From Chloroflexota bacterium (lineage in GTDB: Bacteria > Chloroflexota > Anaerolineae > J102): a DNA stretch of 24,417 bases. Position 1 is the first letter of the stretch; each line of letters starts with the position of its first letter. The stretch spans positions 1-24,417 of the forward strand of contig JAADFV010000013.1 of the NCBI GenBank assembly GCA_013152695.1, in the 5' to 3' direction. The notes beneath the pieces were generated by a model, which was not told where the DNA came from, made no database searches, and saw only the letters and a list, made by a program, of their open reading frames with translations. Positions 1-7,278 of the stretch are shown here, in pieces. The position numbers were made by a program, and so were the translations under genes.

Positions 1-164
1 GGATACGGAAGAGAGTTTTGCAGGGGTGTTTGTAGGGGCGAGGAATACGGCAGAGTACGACAAGGGGATGTACCCGGTTTATTGGTCTTCTAATTTACCG
101 GTTTACCAGTCTCCCCTTCTCCCGCTCTTGCCTTGTTGGTGCCAGCCTGTTCGGGTTAGGGTAT

Positions 165-202
165 AAAAAAACGTCGTTGCCAGGCTGAGCAACGACGTTT
201 TT
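165..202 (-). terminator. Intrinsic terminator of the S1-domain gene
   Basis: A perfect 10-bp stem (171-180 with 189-198) with an 8-base loop is flanked by an A-run on the left and a T-run on the right, so it can work in both directions. It lies just downstream of the leftward S1-domain gene. Positions 1-164 further left show no supportable gene. Confidence 0.85.
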
Positions 203-230
203 CTATAAAAGTGCGCGTACCTGAAATAAT

Positions 231-1004
231 TTAGGCATCCTCAGTCATAGACAAGGTGCGGTTGATAATTTCGTCGAGGTCTTCTTCTTCCTCAAACCAT
301 TGTTTTTTACGACGTTTTTTAGACCGTTGCTTACCGGATTTTGCTTTCATGAAGGCCAGTTCGAGGGCTGTTGGTGCCGGTTCATCCTCTTCCAGCTCAT
401 CGTCTTCATCCATGTTATAGGACGAACTCATCTCAGCCTTGGGTTCCAGCTCAGGTTTGGGCGCAACTGCCCGCATCGATAAATCGATTTGGCCTCGTCG
501 TTGATTCACCTTGAGGACCTCTGCCTTGATTTCATCGCCTTCCGAAACCATATCACGAGGATGTTTGACATAACCATGTGCCATTTCTTTGACATGCACC
601 ATCCCCTCGTAGCCGATGCCGATATCCACAAAGATACCGTAGTCCATGATCCGGGTGACAGTGCCTGTGACGACCTCACCGTCGCGAAGATCGCGGATAG
701 TGCGAGTTCCCGGCGGAAGAAGTGTGAGGCTGATGCGATTATGTTCTCGATCCAGACTTTTAATCCAGACAGTAACTTCCTCACCCACTTGAAGTACATC
801 TTTGGGTTTATTGACACGCTTTTGTCCCATCTCTGAGACATGAACCAGCGCATCAGTGCCTACACCGATATCGATGAAGGCGCCAAAATCGGTAAGACGC
901 CGCACTCGGCCTTTGAATTCTTGTCCCACCGCTATTTTGCGCACGATGGTTTTTGGGGGGATAACCTTGATTTTTGGTTTTTTGCCTTTTGCTGCGTCGG
1001 ACAC
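231..1004 (-). CDS. Protein with two S1 RNA-binding domains
   Basis: This 257-residue cytoplasmic protein carries two S1 (OB-fold) domains, at about residues 24-97 and 108-180. Each has the typical pattern of a Gly-rich first strand (GRVRRLTDFGAFIDIG; GTVTRIMDYGIFVDIG), a V-H-V-S/K-E-M turn and a closing SLTL/LSM strand. The family binds single-stranded RNA in ribosomal protein S1, RNA decay factors and small YugI-like regulators. The C-terminal tail alternates an acidic stretch (about 198-212) with a Lys/Arg-rich stretch (about 222-236), which suggests RNA or ribosome contact. Translation starts at a GTG with AAGGAG 7 bases upstream. It is far shorter than ribosomal protein S1, so a general RNA-binding or translation-related role is inferred. 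It is transcribed alone, with its own promoter and terminator. Confidence 0.88.
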   Translation of the reverse strand: MSDAAKGKKPKIKVIPPKTIVRKIAVGQEFKGRVRRLTDFGAFIDIGVGTDALVHVSEMGQKRVNKPKDVLQVGEEVTVWIKSLDREHNRISLTLLPPGTRTIRDLRDGEVVTGTVTRIMDYGIFVDIGIGYEGMVHVKEMAHGYVKHPRDMVSEGDEIKAEVLKVNQRRGQIDLSMRAVAPKPELEPKAEMSSSYNMDEDDELEEDEPAPTALELAFMKAKSGKQRSKKRRKKQWFEEEEDLDEIINRTLSMTEDA

Positions 1005-1076
1005 AGTGTGACTCCTTGTCGTTATTTCTTCTATACCCGGCTCAATAAATGAGACAGGTGTATCTCAGCCACTAAT

Positions 1077-1104
1077 CTTATAACTTTTTCAGGGATTCTG
1101 TCAA
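1077..1104 (-). promoter_or_regulatory. Promoter of the S1-domain gene
   Basis: On the minus strand TTGACA (1104-1099) and TATAAG (1082-1077) are separated by 16 bases, a near-consensus housekeeping promoter. The predicted start gives a leader of about 65 bases before the GTG. Confidence 0.7.
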
Positions 1105-1147
1105 ACTTGATGACCTAAGGGATTGGCTAGGTTCGAGGGGGAACAGT

Positions 1148-1201
1148 GAGAATTAGCTATTTCGCTAATCTCTTGACGAGATATTTGCAGTAACATATAA
1201 T
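1148..1201 (+). promoter_or_regulatory. Promoter and candidate operator of the DUF433/DUF5615 pair
   Basis: TTGACG (1173-1178), 17 bases, then TATAAT (1196-1201) is a near-consensus promoter. Directly upstream, 1148-1172 forms an inverted repeat (ATTAGC at 1152-1157 with GCTAAT at 1164-1169, extended by GAG/CTC) that ends at the first base before the -35 box. A second short repeat, GTTGG/CCAAC at 1205-1224, overlaps the expected transcription start. Toxin-antitoxin operons are usually self-repressed, so these are plausible operator sites; binding is inferred. Confidence 0.7.
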
Positions 1202-1247
1202 GACGTTGGTTGTGGACAGCCAACTGCCGTTCCAGGAGACATAACTA

Positions 1248-1583
1248 ATGAGATTCACAATAAAGACGCAACCGGTACCGCTAGCTCTGGATGATGAAGG
1301 TGTTATTCGTGTCGGTGGTACGCGGATAACGCTCGATACAATTGTTTATGCTTTTTTAGAGGGAGCAACGGCAGAAGAGCTGGTTCAGCAGTATCCTTCA
1401 CTCTCATTATCTGATATTTACTCTGTGATCGGCTACTATCTCAGCAGAAAAGAGGAAGTCGACAGCTATCTACAGCAACGTGAACAGGTTAGAAAGCGGA
1501 TAGAACAGCAAAATGAGAAGCGCTTTGCTCCCACAGGCATACGGGCAAAGCTTTTGGCACGGCGACTAAGCCAATCCTCTTAA
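1248..1583 (+). CDS. DUF433 family antitoxin
   Basis: This is a 111-residue protein with the DUF433 signature: a beta-hairpin GVIRVGGTRITLDTIV (about 19-34), then a small winged-helix fold whose helices hold EGATAEELVQQYPSLSLSDIY (residues about 38-58). DUF433 proteins act as DNA-binding antitoxins for DUF5615 PIN-like toxins. The charged C-terminal tail (residues about 71-111) probably wraps the toxin; that is inference. AGGAG lies 9 bases before the ATG. The toxin gene begins two bases after its stop codon, so both are translated from one message. Likely autorepressed through the inverted repeat at 1148-1172. Confidence 0.85.
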   Translation: MRFTIKTQPVPLALDDEGVIRVGGTRITLDTIVYAFLEGATAEELVQQYPSLSLSDIYSVIGYYLSRKEEVDSYLQQREQVRKRIEQQNEKRFAPTGIRAKLLARRLSQSS

Positions 1584-1584
1584 A

Positions 1585-1938
1585 ATGGTACGATTTGCTG
1601 CGGATGAGAATTTCAATAACGATATCATCCGAGGTATTCTCAGGCGGAATCCCCATGTGGATATCGTTCGTGTGCAGGATGTAGGGCTGTCGGGAGCAAG
1701 TGACCCGGAAGTTTTGGCCTGGGCTGCAGAAGAAAACAGGGTGTTGCTAACTCATGATGTTTCGACAATTACCCACTTTGCTTATCAACGAACAAGTTTG
1801 GGAAAAACAATGCCGGGTGTATTTGAGGTTGCCAGGGATGTACCCCTTGGCGTCGCAATCGAGGACCTGTTGTTGATAGCTGAGGTCAGTTTTGAGGGGG
1901 AATGGGAGGGGCAGGTACGATATTTACCATTGAGATAG
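1585..1938 (+). CDS. DUF5615 PIN-like toxin
   Basis: This is a 117-residue protein of the DUF5615 (Mut7-C/PIN-like) family. It opens with the typical FAADENFNNDII strand-helix (Asp7, Glu8) and has the second acidic motif LLTHDVSTI (Asp58) plus Asp40, the positions expected to hold a metal ion in PIN-type nucleases. RNase activity is predicted from the fold, not shown. The ATG follows the antitoxin stop by one base (TAA-A-ATG), typical of translational coupling. Length matches the family, and there is no sign of decay. The 311 bases that follow to the next gene hold no convincing gene. Confidence 0.85.
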   Translation: MVRFAADENFNNDIIRGILRRNPHVDIVRVQDVGLSGASDPEVLAWAAEENRVLLTHDVSTITHFAYQRTSLGKTMPGVFEVARDVPLGVAIEDLLLIAEVSFEGEWEGQVRYLPLR

Positions 1939-2027
1939 AGAGGATCTCTGACTGCAAACAACGGTTGCTGGCCATCCGTCCTCCGGCGCCGCTGGTCGAC
2001 TTCAGCCTCTTGTTTCCCAGAGACTGC

Positions 2028-2057
2028 TTGGCCATGGCGTCCTCGATCTGTTACAAT
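2028..2057 (+). promoter_or_regulatory. Possible promoter of the small membrane protein/fprA operon
   Basis: TTGGCC (2028-2033), 18 bases, TACAAT (2052-2057) with an extended TG before the -10 box. It would give a leader of about 185 bases before the first gene. No better candidate was seen between 1939 and 2249. Confidence 0.35.
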
Positions 2058-2249
2058 CAAGAAAATTTCCTTCCGGTAAAAAGCCTCTCCTTGCAGTCGC
2101 CCTTACCATCTCTCCCTACCTTTCCAATGGCTAATGCAAATTATTCTTCTCGGCCCGTGATTCGACAAATGACTTAACCCGTGCGATTGGACAGTTGCAA
2201 CAGCATTTACGCGGCTGCCCTCATCGCCTCCTATTGAGATCTGAGCAAC

Positions 2250-2573
2250 ATGACCTTACCCGTTTGGCGAGATATCGCCCTTGTCTTTTTGATTATCCAG
2301 GCTTTCATCCTCGCTTTGATTCCTGGCCTTATTTTCTACTTCGGTAATAAGGGTTTACACTCTTTCATTACCTGGTTACGAAGGAAGGGAATGCCCAAAG
2401 CACAGCAATATAGTGCGCTTGTTGCCAGCGAAACCAAGCGTTACTCACAAATGGTTATCACCCCCGTCGTTATTCTCGATAGTGAGGTGACGCGCGCCAA
2501 ACAGACTCTTGGCGCGGTCCCGCATATTCTAAAGCACCGCAAACGGAGGCGTTTTCATGTCGGAAAGTCGTAG
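2250..2573 (+). CDS. Small membrane protein of unknown function
   Basis: This is a 107-residue protein with one strongly hydrophobic segment at about residues 8-32 (ending LIPGLIFYFGN), followed by a basic, cytoplasmic-looking C-terminal half with many Arg/Lys residues. No enzyme motif is visible. An in-frame stop shortly upstream limits the start to this ATG, although its ribosome-binding site is weak. The last 17 bases overlap the next small membrane gene, and the two are followed after 40 bases by the ferredoxin reductase gene, so the three probably form an operon. The function is not recognised; a small scaffold or stress-type membrane protein is possible. Confidence 0.65.
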   Translation: MTLPVWRDIALVFLIIQAFILALIPGLIFYFGNKGLHSFITWLRRKGMPKAQQYSALVASETKRYSQMVITPVVILDSEVTRAKQTLGAVPHILKHRKRRRFHVGKS

Positions 2574-2787
2574 TCGTGATTTACTTATCGGTGCTCTTCT
2601 CGGGGCCTGTATCGGTCTGGCAGCCGCCTGGATCGCCAGCGATGCTCGTCGTGAAGAGCAGTATTTACTGGAGCAAGGAACAGAAGCCAGGATTCAGCCA
2701 AATGCGCGAGATTGGATCAAGTTCGGTGTAGCAGCCATTGCATTGCTACGCCAGCTTTCTGATATTCTCACGCCCAAGAAACTCTGA
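2557..2787 (+). CDS. Small YtxH-like membrane protein
   Basis: This 76-residue protein has a Gly/Ala-rich membrane helix at about residues 9-26 (LLIGALLGACIGLAAAWIAS) and a charged remainder, with a second mildly hydrophobic stretch near the C-terminus (about 54-66). The arrangement resembles small YtxH-type proteins, but the match is only general. GGAGG lies about 10 bases upstream of its ATG, inside the end of the preceding gene, which it overlaps by 17 bases. It is probably co-transcribed with the reductase gene downstream. Function unknown. Confidence 0.6.
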   Translation: MSESRSRDLLIGALLGACIGLAAAWIASDARREEQYLLEQGTEARIQPNARDWIKFGVAAIALLRQLSDILTPKKL

Positions 2788-2827
2788 TCTTCTCCCCACC
2801 CTGAAGCACTTCTTTGGAGGTTCCATC

Positions 2828-4237
2828 ATGTCCCCGACCCTTGGTTCTGCTGATCGACCCCTACGGATTGCCATCATAGGGGCCGGTCCCTCCGGATTTT
2901 ATGCCGCGCAAGCTCTTCTCAAACAAAAAGACTACGCCGTATCGATTGATCTCATCGATCATCTCCCTGCGCCTTATGGCTTGGTACGTTACGGCGTTGC
3001 CCCAGACCATCAAAAAATCAAAGCAGTGACACGTGTTTATGATCGTATTGCCGAGGATCCACGCCTACGATTTTTCGGAAATGTGACTCTCAGCCACGAT
3101 ATTAGCCACGAAGATCTGAAGGCACACTACGATCAAATCATTTATGCGGTGGGTGCACAAACAGATAAGCGCTTGAATATTCCCGGTGAAGATTTATCAG
3201 GCAGCCATCCTGCCACCGAATTTGTCGCCTGGTACAATGGCCATCCCGATTTTGCCGATCATAGCTTTGATCTCAGTTGCGAATCAGCCGCTGTGATTGG
3301 TGTCGGCAATGTTGCCATGGATGTGGCGCGTATTTTGGCCCTTTCCGCTGACGAGCTGGAACGCAGTGATATTGCCGACCATGCTTTGGTCGCTTTGCGT
3401 GATAGTCACATCAAAGATATTTATGTGATTGCCCGGCGTGGTCCTGCCCAGGTCAAATTCACCAATCCCGAATTACGAGAACTGGCCGAGTTGGAAGTCA
3501 CCGACATTATCATCGATCCCGCGGAGCTGGAATTGGATGAGTATAGCAAAGCGGCCATTGCCAATGATCGGGAAAAACAAGCAAACCTGGAGATTATGCG
3601 CCATTATGCTCAGATTGGCGATACGCATCGCCCCAAGAATATTCACTTTTGGTTCTTACGTTCGCCGGTTGAGATTTATGGGGATGAACAGGGTAAGGTG
3701 ATTCGAGTCAAGCTCGAACGCAACGAACTACGCCCCACCGAAACCGGCTACCTGGCTTCGCATGGCATTGGCGAGTACGAATATCTCGATGTAGGCATGA
3801 TTATGCGTTCCATCGGCTACCGTGGCCAACCGATTCCAGGCGTGCCTTTCCACGAACGCTGGGGCATTATTTCGAATAAAGATGGCCGGGTGTGCGAATA
3901 TGAGTCGGGTGAGATTGTGCCCGCTGAGTATGTGGTAGGCTGGGCCAAGCGTGGCCCTACGGGTGTGATCGGTACCAATAAGCCGGATGCAGTGGCTACA
4001 GTCAAACTCATGCTCGAGGATGTCCCCACCGTGGTACCTGTCCCCGACGATCAGGCCGATCCCGAGGCAATTGTCTCATTATTGAAGGAGCGTAATATCC
4101 GTTATGTTACCTGGGAAGAATGGAAGCTGATCGATGCTCTGGAGGTGGCTGCCGGCAAGCGACGCGGGCGACCGCGCGTCAAATTTGTGCGTGTAGCTGA
4201 TATGTTGGCCGCGATCGAGGCTGCTAAGGCCGCTTAA
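2828..4237 (+). CDS. fprA: FprA-type ferredoxin/adrenodoxin-NADP+ reductase
   Basis: This 469-residue cytoplasmic flavoprotein transfers electrons between NADPH and ferredoxin. The FAD-binding motif GAGPSG is at residues 18-23. The family block APYGLVRYGVAPDH follows at about 48-61. The NADP-binding motif GVGNVAMDVAR is at 158-168, followed by a RRGP motif. The C-terminal FAD block WAKRGPTGVIGTNK closes the fold. Order and length match Mycobacterium FprA (about 456 residues) along the whole chain, including the GRPRVK block near the end. The frame stays open 90 bases upstream, but GGAGG at 2816-2820 places the start at this ATG. It follows two small membrane genes and ends at a strong terminator. 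Its ferredoxin partner is not in the window. Confidence 0.93.
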   Translation: MSPTLGSADRPLRIAIIGAGPSGFYAAQALLKQKDYAVSIDLIDHLPAPYGLVRYGVAPDHQKIKAVTRVYDRIAEDPRLRFFGNVTLSHDISHEDLKAHYDQIIYAVGAQTDKRLNIPGEDLSGSHPATEFVAWYNGHPDFADHSFDLSCESAAVIGVGNVAMDVARILALSADELERSDIADHALVALRDSHIKDIYVIARRGPAQVKFTNPELRELAELEVTDIIIDPAELELDEYSKAAIANDREKQANLEIMRHYAQIGDTHRPKNIHFWFLRSPVEIYGDEQGKVIRVKLERNELRPTETGYLASHGIGEYEYLDVGMIMRSIGYRGQPIPGVPFHERWGIISNKDGRVCEYESGEIVPAEYVVGWAKRGPTGVIGTNKPDAVATVKLMLEDVPTVVPVPDDQADPEAIVSLLKERNIRYVTWEEWKLIDALEVAAGKRRGRPRVKFVRVADMLAAIEAAKAA

Positions 4238-4255
4238 GAATCTGCCTGAGGAATG

Positions 4256-4283
4256 AAAAAGCCCGGTGATGAGCCGGGCTTTT
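4256..4283 (+). terminator. Bidirectional terminator after fprA
   Basis: The stem AGCCCGG (4260-4266) pairs with CCGGGCT (4274-4280), with a 7-base loop, an A-run before and a T-run after. It lies between the convergent fprA and SWIM-protein genes and can serve both. Confidence 0.85.
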
Positions 4284-4310
4284 ACTTAGGAGATGGGAGG
4301 CAAAGCGTGT

Positions 4311-4571
4311 TCAGGTGGTCGCGGTGTCTTTGCTTGCGGCTTCTTCTGGCAACATGCCAGCCAATACCTTTTCCATAGCCATGGTGTGGCTACAGATATT
4401 GCGCTGAGCAAAAAAGTCGCAGGTGCAATGCCAACCGTTATTGTTGAAAGTTACCGTGTGGTCGCGATGATTTCCCGTAAAAACAACCGTGAATGACTTG
4501 AACTCCATACGGTCACGCTCGGCCGCGTATTTCTTCGCTTTGATGATTTTACTAATCATGGCTGAGTCCAT
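4311..4571 (-). CDS. Small SWIM zinc-finger protein
   Basis: This is an 86-residue protein made almost only of a SWIM domain: Cys49-x-Cys51-x8-Cys60-x-His62 (HCTCDFFAQRNICSH) after two beta-strands (VVFTGNHRDHTVTF). SWIM fingers bind zinc and mediate DNA or protein contacts; they are usually part of larger proteins such as SWI2/SNF2 helicases. Here the domain stands alone with an N-terminal basic helix (KIIKAKKYAAERDR). The start is the ATG at 4571, 5 bases after GGAGG; a GTG two codons upstream would overlap that site. No partner gene is adjacent. Its message probably begins at the promoter 4734-4762 and must pass the terminator at 4628-4658. Confidence 0.8.
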   Translation of the reverse strand: MDSAMISKIIKAKKYAAERDRMEFKSFTVVFTGNHRDHTVTFNNNGWHCTCDFFAQRNICSHTMAMEKVLAGMLPEEAASKDTATT

Positions 4572-4627
4572 GAACACCTCCAGTTTGAGAGAACGGTTAG
4601 ATGAGGTTGGCGCGCACTGTCAAATAA

Positions 4628-4658
4628 AAAACACCCGCGCGCAAGAAACGGGTGTTTT
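4628..4658 (-). terminator. Intrinsic terminator between rsmI and the SWIM gene
   Basis: Read leftwards, AAAACACCCG pairs with CGGGTGTTTT (arms 4649-4658 and 4628-4637), with an 11-base loop and a following T-run (complement of 4625-4631). It ends the rsmI transcript and also lies 95 bases downstream of a strong promoter on the same strand. Confidence 0.8.
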
Positions 4659-4727
4659 CGAGTAATTTGTGCTATCGAGTCTCGAGTCATGAGGAAGATA
4701 CAGATCCTTGACCGATTTGGTTAAGAC
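4631..4727 (-). ncRNA. Candidate small RNA or attenuated leader of the SWIM gene
   Basis: A near-consensus leftward promoter (4762-4734) is followed about 95 bases later by an intrinsic terminator, with no start codon preceded by a ribosome-binding site in between. The predicted transcript of about 95-100 bases contains repeated ACTCGA hexamers (complement of 4660-4690) before the terminator hairpin. Either it is a free small RNA, or it is a leader whose terminator is bypassed to express the SWIM protein. It matches no RNA family that I recognise. Confidence 0.35.
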
Positions 4728-4733
4728 TCTTTA

Positions 4734-4762
4734 AGTATAACGGCCCCAGACTGACTTGTCAA
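4734..4762 (-). promoter_or_regulatory. Strong leftward promoter
   Basis: On the minus strand TTGACA (4762-4757), 17 bases, TATACT (4739-4734). It lies between the end of rsmI and the terminator at 4628-4658. Confidence 0.7.
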
Positions 4763-4830
4763 ACAATTATTTACGCGGAAAAACTACGATTGCCCTACGA
4801 TTCTCTCGTGCTCTGGGAATGTGCTTGTTT

Positions 4831-5639
4831 TTATTGTTGCACGGCTTGTTTGTAGAGGATTCGGCGGGGCAGACCGGTGAGTTTTGCGATTTTTCGCACC
4901 GCTTCGGATAAGGGCATGCCACTCTCCTGCAGGGCGGTTATGATTTCCAGGGCTTCAGTAATGTCTGGCAGAGGCGGAGCTTCGGCGCCGCCGATCAGGA
5001 GTACAATTTCGCCCTGTGGGGGGGTAGCAAAGGCTTCTAAGGCTTGGGCGAGCGTTCCCCGCCATACGGTTTCATATAGTTTCGTCAACTCGCGGGCGAT
5101 GACCAGGGGTCTTTGCGGCCCCATCACAGCATGGAGGTCGGCCAGCAATGCAGGCAGGCGCCGGGCCGATTCGTATAAGACCAGGGTTTCGGGGCGATCT
5201 TGGTAGGTTTGCAGAAAGGTTTGGCGTGCTTTGGGCTTGCGGGGTGGAAAACCCAGGAATGTGAAGCGGTCGCAGGGCAGACCTGAAGCGACAAGGGCAG
5301 CAAGCAAGGCACTGGCACCGGGGATGGCGATGACCGGGTGCCCGGCGTTTATCACAGCTTGGACCAGAAGATAGCCTGGGTCAGAGAGAAGAGGCGTGCC
5401 TGCGTCAGAGATGAGGGCGATGTCTTCGTCACGTGCCAAGATGGCAAGAATTTGCTGCCTTCGTTGTGTTCATGTAAGCTCAACAAACGTTGCTTGATTT
5501 TGTAGTGCTGAAGCAGGCGACCGCTGGTGCGAGTGTCTTCGGCCGCAACCCAATCGACTTCTTTCAAGATGCGCAGGGCCCGCAGGGTGATGTCTTCGAG
5601 GTTGCCGATGGGGGTGGCAACGAGATAAAGCTTGCCCAT
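4831..5639 (-). pseudogene. rsmI: 16S rRNA (cytidine-1402-2'-O)-methyltransferase, frameshifted
   Basis: RsmI methylates the ribose of C1402 in the 16S rRNA decoding centre using S-adenosylmethionine. The N-terminal part is read from the ATG at 5639 ([34 protein letters not shown]). The rest continues in another frame ([52 protein letters not shown]). The break lies at the run of three T at 5451-5453 (AAA on the coding strand). One more A restores a continuous reading ([15 protein letters not shown]) and a protein of about 270 residues, the normal family size. The second part alone would need a TTG start and lacks the N-terminal cofactor strands. Either the gene is inactivated or the base is missing from the assembly. 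It starts 3 bases after the upstream gene of the same operon. Confidence 0.85.
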
Positions 5640-5642
5640 GGC

Positions 5643-6998
5643 CTATTCCGTGCCGCTCCAGCTTATGTGCAAACTGTTGTCGTCGGCAATGGTGATGGTG
5701 GGCGTGAGTGCGGTCGGGCTGGCTAATTGGCGGTGGCTATCGTTCAGAGCGTTGGCAAGAAAGACTTGGTCGGCGTCAGGATAGAGGCCGAGCTGGGCCC
5801 AGAGTAAGGCCTTCCGGTAGATGGTCAGCTGTGTTACTGCCTGTTCGTTTTGGGGTAGATTCTCAGTCTCCTTGATCATTTGGTCGATGAGATCGGCAAA
5901 GGCATTATGCGTTTCCTGGCGGATGGCAGGCAGTTCGCTTTCCCAATTGGGAACGAGGGAGCTCCCGTAAAGACGGCTTGCCACCCGATGTTTAAGCACC
6001 AGCCACTGTACACGATCCCAGAGCACGGCCAGGCGCAAGTCTTCACTCAATTCCTCCATACCCAGATAGCGTTCGTAATAGACACGCCGCGTGATATCTT
6101 CATCGAGCAAGGCTCCTGCCAGCGCTTGGTACTGGCTGCGCGAGACCTCGCCGTTGTTGGCAATCCAGTTGTCGACAAAGCGTTGTGCTTCTGCGATGCG
6201 AGTAGCGTGGAAGCGGGTCACATCTTCGTCAGGAGGTGGAGAAAGTGTGAGCCATTGCTGGGGAAAGGTCGCTGTAAGTACTTGGGTGAGAGGCTGAGAT
6301 GCTGTGAGGGGTAGAGCGGCGATGGCACGGCTCTGATTGACATCGCCCAACTGAAGATAGAGATCGGCGGTAGTGCGTAGGATCTGTCGACGAACAGCAA
6401 TAGTCAATTCATTACTGTTTTGTACACCGTAAACTACCTGTTTCAAGGTGCGTTGGGCCTCCCTCGATTCGCCCAACGTGATCCAACCCTGAGCAATTTC
6501 GAGCAACGTACTAAGACGTTGCCGGTCACTCAAGGTCGGTGCCAGGTACACCAGGTCTTCATCCCAACGGTAGAAAGCCTGAGCGCGTAAGTTATCATTT
6601 TGGAGGAGATAGCGCCGTGCCAGCACCGATAACCAGCCGATACGTTGCTCGTCAGGCAGGGCCGGCGTTGTAACAGCAACGGCTGCTGCCGTCTCCAATG
6701 AGGTGATGGCCATGGCCTGGCGATAGATCTGCTCTGGCTCAACTTCGGTGAGGGCCCAAACGGCAATACCGGTGGAAATACCCTGAGGTTTGAGACTGTC
6801 CCAGGCATTATCAGCCGGCGCGGCAGGAGCTGCTTGGCGGGTAAGGGCAAAGTAGTAGGCGATGGAACCAATGCCTATCACCAGGAGCAGCACCAGCAAT
6901 CCTACCAACACCCAGAACAAGGGCGGGTAGCGATGTGGGGCCGTGGAAGGGGGTGGGGGCGTCGTAGGAGCCGCTGAGGCTGAGGGAGACACATCCAT
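5643..6998 (-). CDS. Membrane-anchored protein of unknown function, helical-repeat like
   Basis: About 451 residues. After a Pro/Ala/Thr-rich cytoplasmic N-terminus (about 25 residues) there is one transmembrane helix (LFWVLVGLLVLLLVIGIGSI) and then a large, mostly helical extracytoplasmic part. Stretches such as RIGWLSVLARRYLLQNDNLR, LLEIAQGWITLGESREAQ and TTADLYLQLGDVNQSRA look like TPR-type helix pairs. A short C-terminal beta segment ends in SLHISWSGTE. No catalytic motif is visible. The ATG at 6998 is preferred over the GTG two codons upstream, because a -10 box ending at 7006 would place transcription start at about the ATG. It is followed after 3 bases by rsmI, so the two are co-transcribed. 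Function not recognised. Confidence 0.75.
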   Translation of the reverse strand: MDVSPSASAAPTTPPPPSTAPHRYPPLFWVLVGLLVLLLVIGIGSIAYYFALTRQAAPAAPADNAWDSLKPQGISTGIAVWALTEVEPEQIYRQAMAITSLETAAAVAVTTPALPDEQRIGWLSVLARRYLLQNDNLRAQAFYRWDEDLVYLAPTLSDRQRLSTLLEIAQGWITLGESREAQRTLKQVVYGVQNSNELTIAVRRQILRTTADLYLQLGDVNQSRAIAALPLTASQPLTQVLTATFPQQWLTLSPPPDEDVTRFHATRIAEAQRFVDNWIANNGEVSRSQYQALAGALLDEDITRRVYYERYLGMEELSEDLRLAVLWDRVQWLVLKHRVASRLYGSSLVPNWESELPAIRQETHNAFADLIDQMIKETENLPQNEQAVTQLTIYRKALLWAQLGLYPDADQVFLANALNDSHRQLASPTALTPTITIADDNSLHISWSGTE

Positions 6999-7005
6999 GC
7001 GCACG

Positions 7006-7034
7006 AGTATACACCGAGAAGCGTCTGGTGAGAA
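7006..7034 (-). promoter_or_regulatory. Promoter giving a probably leaderless message
   Basis: On the minus strand TTCTCA (7034-7029), 17 bases, TATACT (7011-7006) with TG two bases before it. The expected transcription start coincides with the ATG at 6998, and no ribosome-binding site precedes that ATG. Confidence 0.5.
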
Positions 7035-7053
7035 GTCTGTGTTATTCAGAATC

Positions 7054-7082
7054 TTGCTCGGCTCGCCTCAATGTGCTAGAAT
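7054..7082 (+). promoter_or_regulatory. Promoter of the GH18-like/SH3b hydrolase gene
   Basis: TTGCTC (7054-7059), 17 bases, TAGAAT (7077-7082), with a TG just upstream of the -10 box. It gives a leader of about 270 bases with several hairpins (7107-7151, 7224-7240, 7279-7335). The 354-base gap 7005-7358 contains no gene. Confidence 0.5.
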
Positions 7083-7278
7083 CGCCCCTTAGCTAGTGTC
7101 TTAGATGAGCTATGCGATTTACCTTGTCTGAGATTCTCGGCATGGTAGCTCCTACCTTGTTTCCCTCTGACGCTCAGGTTATCACACTTAGATAATCTTG
7201 TGAAGCGTTCCAATTTTTTGACGATCGCACTTCATGCGATTTCTTTCTATTTTGTTATCAATAAAGCATTTTCAGCAT

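Noticed and set aside
1902..2249. Possible small gene between the toxin gene and the membrane proteins
   Set aside because: Frames here are short, lack ribosome-binding sites, and show no domain. One frame (2142-2350, QLQQHLRGCPHRLLLR) looks protein-like but has no start and runs into the shadow of the next gene.
5445..5456. Programmed -1 frameshift in rsmI
   Set aside because: The sequence AGC-AAA-TTC is not a slippery heptamer, no stimulatory hairpin is evident, and RsmI is not known to be made this way.
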